From Chloroflexota bacterium (GTDB lineage: Bacteria > Chloroflexota > UBA6077 > FW602-bin22 > JAMCYS01): a stretch of DNA of 32,267 bases. Of the stretch, positions 24,651 through 31,043 are shown in pieces. The stretch spans positions 1-32,267 of the forward strand of contig JAMCYS010000147.1 of assembly GCA_023473795.1 (NCBI GenBank), read 5' to 3'. The position numbers were made by a program, and so were the translations under genes. Each line of letters begins with the position of its first letter. Positions within the stretch are counted from its first letter, which is position 1. The notes under the pieces are model-generated. The model was not told the DNA's origin, did not search any database, and saw only the letters and a list, made by a program, of their open reading frames with translations.

Positions 24651-25874
24651 TTGTCTCTTTCCGCCCCGACCGGCGTTCCCGACAGCCTGCTCAATCGCGA
24701 CTTCGTCCTGGTAACGCTGGCCAATTTCGTCAACTCGTTCGGCACGCAGATGCTGACGGCGACGCTGCCCGTCTACGTCCTGGTTCTGGGGGGCAACCAG
24801 ACCGACGCGGGCGTCGTCAGCGGCACCCTGGCCTTCACGGCGCTGCTCTTGCGCCCCGCCATCGGCTGGCTGACCGATGTCTGGCTGCGACGCCCGCTGG
24901 TGCTGGTGGGGACAGCCTGCTACGGGCTGGGCAGCGTAGTCTACTTGCTGGCCAACTCGGTGCCGACGCTCGTTCTGGGCCGGGTCGTCCACGGCTTCGG
25001 GCTGTCCAACTACACCACCGCCTCGGGGGCATACCTGGCGGACATCGCGCCCCTGAGGCGGCGGGCGGAAGCGATCGGCTTGTTCAGCGCCGCGCAGGCG
25101 GTCGGCCTGATCATCGGTCCGGCGACAGGCTTCTTCATCGTCGATTGGCTGGGCTTCCGCAGCATGTTCTACTTCGCGGCCGGCCTGGCCTTCCTAGCCT
25201 GCGCCGTCTCCTTCTTTGCCCGCGAGCGCCGTCGCCGGCCGGCGGGACCGCGACCGGCCTGGTCGCTGCGCACGGGTATCGTGGCGCTGGAGGCGCTGCC
25301 GATGGCCTGGACGACGACGTGCCTGGGCATGGGCTTCGGGCCGATCAGCGCCTTCATCGCCATCTACGCTAGCGCGCGCGGCGTCGAGAATCCGGGGTTC
25401 TTCTTCACCGTACAGGCGCTGGCGCTGATCATCTCGCGGCCCTTCGCCGGGCGCCTGGCCGACCGACGAGGACGGGAGACAGTGCTGCTCCCCGGGGTGG
25501 CCCTGACCGCGTTGTCACTGCTGGTTCTGCCCTGGGCCGGCGACTTCCCGAGCATCCTAGCCGCGGGCGCGCTCTTTGGCCTGGGCTTTGGCCTGGCCCA
25601 GCCCGCCACCATGGCCCTGCTGATCGACCGGGTGGGCTCCCAGCGGCGGGGGATGGCTATGAGCACCTACTACACCGGCTTTGACCTGGGCATCTCCATC
25701 TCGTCGGTGGCGCTGGGAATGGTGAGCCAGAGCTGGGGCTTCGGTGCCATGTGGACTATCTCGGCGGCCTGCGTGTTGCTGGGCCTGCTGGGACTGTCCG
25801 GCGGGCGCGGCCAGCGACCGGCCGTTCTGGCCGGGGAAAAGACGACGAAGTTCGTCGGACCGCTTGACAGATGA
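24651..25874 (+). CDS. Major facilitator superfamily transporter
   Basis: A 407-aa protein with about 12 hydrophobic segments. The loop between helices 2 and 3 has an MFS motif A variant (RPAIGWLTDVWLRRPLVLVG), repeated in the second half (RPFAGRLADRRGRETVLLPG), and helix 5 carries a motif-C-like GLIIGPATGFF. This profile fits drug- or metabolite-efflux members. The TTG start is supported by GGAGG 8 nt upstream; no better start exists nearby. The promoter of the aromatic operon overlaps the end of this gene, so it is transcribed separately from, but directly upstream of, that operon. The substrate is unknown; export of an aromatic compound is only a guess from position. Confidence 0.85.
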   Translation: MSLSAPTGVPDSLLNRDFVLVTLANFVNSFGTQMLTATLPVYVLVLGGNQTDAGVVSGTLAFTALLLRPAIGWLTDVWLRRPLVLVGTACYGLGSVVYLLANSVPTLVLGRVVHGFGLSNYTTASGAYLADIAPLRRRAEAIGLFSAAQAVGLIIGPATGFFIVDWLGFRSMFYFAAGLAFLACAVSFFARERRRRPAGPRPAWSLRTGIVALEALPMAWTTTCLGMGFGPISAFIAIYASARGVENPGFFFTVQALALIISRPFAGRLADRRGRETVLLPGVALTALSLLVLPWAGDFPSILAAGALFGLGFGLAQPATMALLIDRVGSQRRGMAMSTYYTGFDLGISISSVALGMVSQSWGFGAMWTISAACVLLGLLGLSGGRGQRPAVLAGEKTTKFVGPLDR

Positions 25875-25893
25875 GTCCCGGCCGTAGTACACT
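25864..25893 (+). promoter_or_regulatory. Promoter of the aromatic amino acid operon
   Basis: Perfect TTGACA at 25864-25869 and TACACT at 25888-25893 with an 18-nt spacer, overlapping the last codons of the MFS gene. Transcription should start near 25900, 15 nt before the leader-peptide ATG. Confidence 0.72.
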
Positions 25894-25914
25894 AACCGCG
25901 GATAAAGGCAAGTG

Positions 25915-26016
25915 ATGGCTAGACTAGATTCGACCTGCGCGTACTATTTTTATCGCTTCTTTTGGTACTACGCGGCCGTGAGCACGCGGGGTCGAGTCGT
26001 CACGCCACCTGACTAG
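25915..26016 (+). CDS. Aromatic leader peptide (33 aa)
   Basis: ATG preceded by AAAGG at 6 nt. The peptide begins MARLDSTCA, then YYFYRFFWYY (residues 10-19: five Tyr, three Phe, one Trp, one Arg), then AAVSTRGRV and a short tail to TAG at 26014-26016. Nine aromatic residues out of ten in a row, between a consensus promoter and an intrinsic terminator in front of a DAHP synthase-pheA-tyrA operon, is the signature of an attenuator leader. The stop lies about 20 nt before the terminator stem. The product itself has no expected function beyond sensing charged tRNA-Tyr, tRNA-Phe and possibly tRNA-Trp. Confidence 0.85.
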   Translation: MARLDSTCAYYFYRFFWYYAAVSTRGRVVTPPD

Positions 26017-26034
26017 CATCTAGCAACCGAGAAC

Positions 26035-26073
26035 AAAGAGCGTGGGATTCGCCCCCCACGCTCTTTTTGTTTT
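26035..26073 (+). terminator. Intrinsic terminator of the attenuator
   Basis: AAAGAGCGTGGG (26035-26046) pairs perfectly with CCCACGCTCTTT (26055-26066) around an 8-nt loop, followed by TTTTTGTTTT. It is the best intrinsic terminator in the window and lies 60 nt before the start of the DAHP synthase gene. Confidence 0.9.
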
Positions 26074-26134
26074 GCCAGCGAGAGGCATTCTCGCCGCCAG
26101 TCCGCAGCGCCGGCATTACACAAGGAGGGCTGAC

Positions 26135-27166
26135 TTGGTCATCGTGATGAAGCACAATGCCACGGCCGACGAGATCACAGAGGTTGTTGCCAACATCGAG
26201 TCCCTCGGCTACAAGGCGCACCTGTCCCGAGGGGAGGAACGGACGATCATCGGCGTCATCGGCGACGAGCGCCCCGTGGAGCCCGAGCGCTTCGAGCTGC
26301 TGCCGGGCGTCGAGCGGGCGGTGCGCATTCTGCACCCGTTCAAGCTCGCCTCCCGCGACTTTCATCCCGACGACACGCTGGTCCGAATAAACGGCGTGAG
26401 CGTGGGCGGCAGAGAGGTCGTGTTGATGGCGGGCCCCTGCTCGGTGGAGTCGCGCGAGCAGCTGATGGAGACCGCGGCCGCCGTTAAGGCCGCCGGTGCC
26501 CAGGTGTTGCGCGGCGGCGCCTGGAAGCCGCGCAGCTCTCCCTACTCTTTTCAGGGGCTCGGTCTGAAGGGGCTGGAGCTGCTGCGCGAGGCCAAGGCTG
26601 AGTACCATCTGCCCATCGTGACCGAGGTGATGTCCCCCCAGGAGGTCACGCTGGTCGCCCAGTACGCGGACGTGCTGCAGCTGGGCGCGCGCAACATGAA
26701 CAACTTTCCCTTGCTGGCCGCCGTGGGCGAGGTGCAGAAGCCGGTGCTATTGAAGAGGGGCATGATGGCCACGGTGGAGGAGCTGCTGATGGCCGCGGAG
26801 TACATCCTGTCGCGCGGCAACCAGAACGTGATCCTCTGCGAGCGGGGCATCCGCACCTTCGAGCCCTCGACGCGCAACACGTTCGACATCAACGCCATCC
26901 CGGTGCTGAAGTCGCTGACCCACCTGCCGGTCATCGCCGATCCCAGCCACGGTACGGGCAAGAGGGAGCTGGTGACGCCCATAGCGAGGGCGGCGGTCGC
27001 CGCGGGCGCCGACGGGTTGCTGATCGAGGTGCACAACAATCCCGCCCGGGCGCTGTGCGACGGCGCGCAGTCGCTGACGCCGGAGGGTTTCGACGCTTTG
27101 GTGGCGGACGTGCGCCGGGTGGCCGAGGCCGTGGGCAGGACGGTGGGATTGCCGTGTCTGGCATGA
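26135..27166 (+). CDS. aroF: 3-deoxy-7-phosphoheptulonate (DAHP) synthase, AroA-beta type with N-terminal regulatory domain
   Basis: A 343-aa enzyme catalysing the first shikimate-pathway step, phosphoenolpyruvate plus erythrose 4-phosphate to DAHP. Residues 1-70 form a ferredoxin-like regulatory domain as in the Thermotoga enzyme ([20 protein letters not shown]). The barrel shows [59 protein letters not shown] and DPSHGTGKR, covering substrate and metal sites. I choose TTG 26135 because AAGGAGGG ends 5 nt upstream and the resulting N-terminus (MVIVMK) matches the family; a longer frame would start inside the terminator. The N-terminal domain implies feedback control by aromatic amino acids on top of attenuation. 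The symbol is generic. Confidence 0.93.
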   Translation: MVIVMKHNATADEITEVVANIESLGYKAHLSRGEERTIIGVIGDERPVEPERFELLPGVERAVRILHPFKLASRDFHPDDTLVRINGVSVGGREVVLMAGPCSVESREQLMETAAAVKAAGAQVLRGGAWKPRSSPYSFQGLGLKGLELLREAKAEYHLPIVTEVMSPQEVTLVAQYADVLQLGARNMNNFPLLAAVGEVQKPVLLKRGMMATVEELLMAAEYILSRGNQNVILCERGIRTFEPSTRNTFDINAIPVLKSLTHLPVIADPSHGTGKRELVTPIARAAVAAGADGLLIEVHNNPARALCDGAQSLTPEGFDALVADVRRVAEAVGRTVGLPCLA

Positions 27167-27255
27167 ATGCCAGAAGTAGGGATAGGTTTCCGTCTCTGGC
27201 ATGAATGCCAGGAGTAAGGAAAGGTTACCGTCTCTGGCATGAATGCCAGAAGTAG
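27157..27255. repeat. Three tandem copies of a 38-bp palindromic repeat
   Basis: The palindrome CTGGCATGAATGCCAG occurs at 27158-27173, 27196-27211 and 27234-27249, exactly 38 nt apart, with related spacers (AGAAGTAGGGATAGGTTTCC and variants). The third unit is incomplete. The first copy supplies the last codons and the TGA stop of the DAHP synthase gene. Confidence 0.85.
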
Positions 27256-27540
27256 CGGTGCCGGCGGCTGAAGCCGCGGCCGGCCCATAGCGCGGGGGTC
27301 GCCACCCTTCCTGATTCCTTCGAGGAGAGCGGACTGAAGTCCGCACTACGAACGACAACGACGTAGACCCCGCGTTTGTAGTGAGGGCTTCAGCCCTTCC
27401 GGTCCAATTGCCACCAAGTCCACGCCCAGACCGCGGGGGACGAGCCCCCGCGCTACGGGGATCGGCGACCGCTGAGAACACCCCAAAGGGGAACGGCAGA
27501 CTCCGCGCTGCAAGCTGAAGGCAGGCACCTGGAAACGGGC
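27256..27540. repeat. Cluster of dispersed hairpin repeats (REP-like)
   Basis: No gene. Four hairpins follow one another: GCGGC-TGAA-GCCGC (27264-27277), GCGGAC-TGAA-GTCCGC with ACTACG tail (27329-27350), the same type inverted as GTAGTG then AGGGC-TTCA-GCCCT (27378-27397), and GCGGGGG-ACGAG-CCCCCGC with GCTACG tail (27433-27457). Stem sequences differ but pairing and loop are kept, as in REP/REPIN elements. Confidence 0.75.
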
Positions 27541-27555
27541 ATTTGAGGGAGTGAT

Positions 27556-28809
27556 ATGCAGGCAGACGAGAATAGCGCCGCGCGGGTCGAGGAGCTGCGC
27601 GGCGAGATAGACGCGACGGACAGGCAGCTAGTGGAGCTGCTGAACCGGCGTGCCAGCCTGGCGGCGGCCGTCGGCCAGGTGAAACGAGACGCGGGGCAGG
27701 CCGTCTACCGGCCGGAGCGCGAGGAGCAGGTGCTGGCTCAGGCGGCCGCCCGCAGCGGCGGACCACTGGGGGCGGCCGCCATCAGGGCGATCTTCAGCGA
27801 GGTGATCTCAGCCTGCCGGTCCCTCGAGCGGGACGTGCGCGTGGGCTACCTCGGCCCGCCGGGCACGTTCACCCACGAGGCCACGCTGCGCAAGTTCGGC
27901 GCGAGCGCCACCATGGTGGCCTGCGGCACGATCGAAGAGGTCTTCCGCGAGGCCGAGCGGGGCAACGTCGAGTACGGCGTGATCCCGGTGGAGAACTCGA
28001 CGGCCGGCTCGGTGGTGCCCACGCTGGAGGCTTTTCTGGAGTCCAGCCTGCAGGTGTGCGCCGAGATCGAGCTGCCCATCGTGCACAACCTGTTCTCGCG
28101 CGGCCAGCTATCGGAGATACGGCGCGTCTACTCGCACCCGCAGTCATTTGCCCAGTGCCGCCGCTGGCTGGCCGAGCACCTGCCCCAGGCCGAACAGGTG
28201 ACGGTCGCCAGCAACAGCCTGGCGGTGAAGATAGTCGCGGCAAACGACGTCGGAGAGGCAGCGCCCTCAGACTCTCATAAGCGCGGGGACGCAGCCCCCG
28301 CGTCCTTAGAGACCGGTGGTCGCGGGGACGGGGCCATCGGGCCCGAGGCGGCGGGCAGGCTCTATGGCGTGCCCATCCTCGTCAGCCACATCGAGGACTC
28401 GACGGTGAACGTGACCCGCTTCCTGGTGCTGGGTCGCGAGCGGAGCGCGCGCACGGGCCGGGACAAATCCGCCATCGTCTTTTCGATCAAGAACCGGCCC
28501 GGGGCCCTACGGGACGCGCTGGACGTGTTCGCGAGCCGCGGCATTGACCTCACCTGGATCGAGTCTCGTCCGCTGAAGCGCGACCTCTGGCAGTACGCTT
28601 TCTTCGTGGATCTGGTGGGCCACCCCGACGACGCGACCGTGGGGGAGGCGCTGCGCGAACTGGAGGCAGAGGCGGTGTTTCTCAAGGTGCTCGGCGCCTG
28701 GCCGATGGCGCCGCAGGCGGGGCAGGTGGCAAGCGCGGGGAGAGCCGGGGCCCCCGAGCCTCTAGGGTCTATGGGTCGCGAGCACGACGGGGTGAGCGAG
28801 GCAAAATGA
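27556..28809 (+). CDS. pheA: Chorismate mutase / prephenate dehydratase (P-protein)
   Basis: A 417-aa bifunctional enzyme of phenylalanine synthesis. Residues 8-90 are an AroQ chorismate mutase (ELRGEIDATDRQLVELLNRRASLAAAVGQVK). Next is the prephenate dehydratase domain (VGYLGPPGTFTHEA, VEYGVIPVENSTAGSV, RVYSHPQSFAQCRRWL, HIEDSTVNVTRFLVLG). Last is an ACT domain (KSAIVFSIKNRPGALRDALDVFASRGIDLTWIESRP) that binds Phe for feedback inhibition. A stretch of about 27 residues at 233-259 has no counterpart in the family and derives from a hairpin repeat. The C-terminal 30 residues after the ACT domain are also repeat-like. ATG has GAGGGAG upstream; the stop overlaps the tyrA start by 4 nt. Confidence 0.93.
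   Translation: MQADENSAARVEELRGEIDATDRQLVELLNRRASLAAAVGQVKRDAGQAVYRPEREEQVLAQAAARSGGPLGAAAIRAIFSEVISACRSLERDVRVGYLGPPGTFTHEATLRKFGASATMVACGTIEEVFREAERGNVEYGVIPVENSTAGSVVPTLEAFLESSLQVCAEIELPIVHNLFSRGQLSEIRRVYSHPQSFAQCRRWLAEHLPQAEQVTVASNSLAVKIVAANDVGEAAPSDSHKRGDAAPASLETGGRGDGAIGPEAAGRLYGVPILVSHIEDSTVNVTRFLVLGRERSARTGRDKSAIVFSIKNRPGALRDALDVFASRGIDLTWIESRPLKRDLWQYAFFVDLVGHPDDATVGEALRELEAEAVFLKVLGAWPMAPQAGQVASAGRAGAPEPLGSMGREHDGVSEAK
28252..28332. repeat. Hairpin repeat inserted in frame in pheA
   Basis: This stretch encodes pheA residues 233-259 (GEAAPSDSHKRGDAAPASLE and following). It contains GCGGGG (28283-28288) and CCCCGC (28296-28301), plus a second CGCGGGGACGG, the same core as the intergenic GCGGGGG/CCCCCGC repeats. 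The dehydratase frame and motifs continue normally on both sides. Confidence 0.65.
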
Positions 28810-29684
28810 AGGACCTGGCAGAATCGACGGTGGCCATTGTGGGCCTGGGCCTGATGGGGGGCTCGCTGGCGCTGGCGCTGCGCGAACGGCAGGTGTGCCG
28901 GCGGATCCTGGCGGTGACCCGCGATGGGGAGACCAGGCGCGCGGCGGTAGCGAGCGGCAGCGTGGACGCCGCCGGCGCCGACCTGCGGCTCGCGGGGGAA
29001 GCCGATCTTGTCGTGCTGGCGACCCCTGTTCGCAACATAAAGGAGCAGATGAGGGCCGTCGGGGCAGTAGCCAAGCCGGGCGCGATAGTGATGGACCTGG
29101 GCTCGACCAAGCGGGAAGTGACTCAGGCCTTGGTGGAACTGCCCGCCGGCCTGGAGCCGATCGGGGCTCATCCGATGTGCGGCAAGGAAACGTCAGGTTT
29201 CGGGGCGGCCGAAGCCGCGCTCTACAGGAACGCCGTCTTCGTGCTGACGCCGCTAGAGCGCACGGCGCCGGAGACGGTGGCTTGGGCGCAGGCCCTGGTG
29301 AGCGGCATCGGGGCGCGGCCGCTGCTGCTGGCGGCGGAGCGTCACGACGAGATAGTGGGCACGGTCAGTCACCTGCCGTACCTCGTGGCGGTGGCGCTGA
29401 TGGCGACCGCCGACGATCAGGCCGGCAGGGAGGAACTGCTGTACACCCTGGCGGCGAGCGGCTTCCGGGACACCACGCGCGTGGCCGCCAAGGAAACGGC
29501 GGTAATGCTGGACATACTGCTGACGAACAAGGACAACGTGGCGCCGGTCGCCCGCGCCTGCGCCGCCAACCTGGCCAAACTGGCCGAGCTGCTGGAGTCG
29601 GCCGACGAGGGCGCCCTGCGGCAATACCTGGAAGCGGCAGCGGTCAGCAGGCGCTCGCTGTTCCCGCGCCAGCGGCCTGCCTAG
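28806..29684 (+). CDS. tyrA: Prephenate dehydrogenase
   Basis: A 292-aa NAD(P)-dependent enzyme making 4-hydroxyphenylpyruvate for tyrosine. The Rossmann motif is VAIVGLGLMGGSLALAL, followed by LVVLATPV, VMDLGSTKREV, GAHPMCGKETSGFGAA (active-site His and Gly-rich loop) and the helical C-terminal domain with HDEIVGTVSHLPYLVAVAL. There is no ACT domain, unlike the TyrA of many Gram-positives, so feedback would rest on DAHP synthase and attenuation. ATG overlaps the pheA stop as ATGA, with GCGAGG upstream, giving translational coupling. Confidence 0.92.
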   Translation: MKDLAESTVAIVGLGLMGGSLALALRERQVCRRILAVTRDGETRRAAVASGSVDAAGADLRLAGEADLVVLATPVRNIKEQMRAVGAVAKPGAIVMDLGSTKREVTQALVELPAGLEPIGAHPMCGKETSGFGAAEAALYRNAVFVLTPLERTAPETVAWAQALVSGIGARPLLLAAERHDEIVGTVSHLPYLVAVALMATADDQAGREELLYTLAASGFRDTTRVAAKETAVMLDILLTNKDNVAPVARACAANLAKLAELLESADEGALRQYLEAAAVSRRSLFPRQRPA

Positions 29685-29695
29685 GGCGCGGGAAC
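29660..29695. repeat. 11-bp inverted repeat straddling the tyrA stop
   Basis: GTTCCCGCGCC (29660-29670) and its exact complement (29685-29695) with a 14-nt loop that holds the TAG stop (29682-29684). A second small stem GGAAC/GTTCC follows. No T-run; transcription presumably continues into aroA. Confidence 0.6.
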
Positions 29696-29717
29696 GCTGT
29701 TCCGAAGGAGTTGTGAA

Positions 29718-31043
29718 ATGACCAGCCTGCGCATCGTGCCCGCCGGCCGGGGACTGCGGGGGAGCGTTCGCGTGCCGTCCGACAAGTCCGTGTCGCACCG
29801 CGCGGCCATCCTGGCGGCCCTGGCGCCCGGGGAGACCCGCATCCGCAATTACCTGGAGGGCAGGACGACCGCGGCGACGCTTAGCTGCCTGCGCTCGCTG
29901 GGGGTGGAGAGCAATAAGGTGGTCGAGGGCGAACTGGTCGTGCGCGGGCGCGGCCTTCGCGGGCTGCAAGAAGCGAGCGAAGTGCTGTTCTGCCAGGGCT
30001 CGGGCACGACGATGCGCCTGCTGGCTGGGGTGGCGGCTGGGCAGCCAGGGCTGACGGTGCTCGACGGCACGCCGGCTCTGCGGCGCCGCCCAATGGCCCG
30101 GGTGGCGGAGCCGCTGCGGGCGATGGGTGCCACGGTTCTAGCCCGGGAGGGCGGGCGCCTGCCGCCCCTGGCAATACAGGGCGGGCAGCTGCGGGGGGTG
30201 GACTGGACGCTGCCCGTGGCCAGCGCGCAAGCGAAGTCGGCGGTCCTGCTGGCGGGTCTCTGGGCGGAGGGGCCGACGACGGTGCGCGAGCCCGGGCCGA
30301 GCCGCGACCACAGCGAGAGAATGCTGCGGGCCTTCGGCGTGGCCGTCGAGTCGACCGACGCCGGTGCCGGCAGGGTGGTGCGCCTCTCGCCGCCCGAACG
30401 GCTGCAGTCCCCGGGGCTGCTGAGCATACCCGGCGACATTTCCTCCGCGGCTTTCCTGCTGGTGGCTGCCCTGCTGGTGCCCGGCTCCCAGGTCGCGGTG
30501 GAGGGGGTGGGAATCAACCCCACGCGCACGGGCCTGCTGGACGTTCTGCGGGCGATGGGAGCGCGGATTGACGAAGAGAACCTGAGAGAGGAATCGGGAG
30601 AGCCCGTGGCGGATCTAACGGCCACTTATTGCGAGGGCCTGGCGGCGACCGAGGTGGGGGGAGAGCTGGTGCCGCGGGCCATCGACGAGTTCCCGACGCT
30701 GGCGGTGGTGGCCACGCAAGCCAAAGGGCGAACGGTCGTGCGCGACGCCGCGGAACTGAGGGTGAAGGAGTCGGACCGCATCTCGGCGCTGGCCGAGGAA
30801 CTGCGCCGCCTGGGAGCGGCAGTGGAAGAGCGGGCGGACGGCTTCGCCATCGACGGGCCGACGCGGCTGCGGGGAGCGCACGTCAATGCGCATGGCGACC
30901 ATCGCCTGGCGATGGCCCTGGCCATCGCCGGCCTGCTGGCCAAGGGGGAGACGGTCGTTGAGGGCTGGGAGTGCGTGGCGGACTCGTTCCCGGAGTTCGA
31001 GGCCACACTGGCGCAAGTCGCCGGCCGCGAGGTGAGCGGATGA
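29718..31043 (+). CDS. aroA: 3-phosphoshikimate 1-carboxyvinyltransferase (EPSP synthase)
   Basis: A 441-aa enzyme with the double inverse alpha/beta-barrel layout. It joins shikimate 3-phosphate and phosphoenolpyruvate. Motifs: VPSDKSVSHRAAILAAL (Lys/Ser binding substrate), GSGTTMRLLAGV (PEP loop; QGSGTT where GNSGTT is usual), LRRRPMARVAEPLRAMGA, SAQAKSAVLLAGL, DEFPTLAV (catalytic Asp), RVKESDRISAL and HGDHRLAMALAIAGL. ATG follows GGAG 8 nt upstream, 33 nt after tyrA, and its stop overlaps the aroE start as ATGA. Confidence 0.95.
   Translation: MTSLRIVPAGRGLRGSVRVPSDKSVSHRAAILAALAPGETRIRNYLEGRTTAATLSCLRSLGVESNKVVEGELVVRGRGLRGLQEASEVLFCQGSGTTMRLLAGVAAGQPGLTVLDGTPALRRRPMARVAEPLRAMGATVLAREGGRLPPLAIQGGQLRGVDWTLPVASAQAKSAVLLAGLWAEGPTTVREPGPSRDHSERMLRAFGVAVESTDAGAGRVVRLSPPERLQSPGLLSIPGDISSAAFLLVAALLVPGSQVAVEGVGINPTRTGLLDVLRAMGARIDEENLREESGEPVADLTATYCEGLAATEVGGELVPRAIDEFPTLAVVATQAKGRTVVRDAAELRVKESDRISALAEELRRLGAAVEERADGFAIDGPTRLRGAHVNAHGDHRLAMALAIAGLLAKGETVVEGWECVADSFPEFEATLAQVAGREVSG

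Larger units (their letters stand above)
25900..26073 (+). promoter_or_regulatory. Transcription attenuator of the aromatic operon
   Basis: A leader RNA of about 175 nt with the parts of a ribosome-mediated attenuator. Segment 1 (25927-25939, GATTCGACC...) can pair with segment 2 (25985-25998, ...GGGGTCGAGTC), enclosing the aromatic codons. Segment 2 can instead pair with segment 3 (26046-26055, GATTCGCCCC), which overlaps the loop and upper stem of the terminator. Segments 1 and 3 share GATTCG, so the pairings exclude each other. Stalling on the aromatic codons should favour 2:3 and read-through; fast passage to the stop at 26014-26016 should favour 1:2 and the terminator. The logic is inferred; the pairings are visible in the sequence. 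Confidence 0.78.

Noticed and set aside
25875-26073. T-box riboswitch upstream of the aromatic operon
   Set aside because: I see no T-box consensus (AGGGTGGNACCGCG-like) or specifier-loop architecture; an aromatic-codon-rich leader frame explains the terminator better.
26042-26134. Longer DAHP synthase starting at GTG 26042
   Set aside because: That start lies inside the terminator stem with no ribosome site; TTG 26135 has AAGGAGGG and gives the family-typical N-terminus.
27157-27255. CRISPR-like array (regularly spaced palindromic repeats)
   Set aside because: The units are contiguous 38-bp tandem repeats whose spacers are also similar to each other; there are only three copies and no cas genes.
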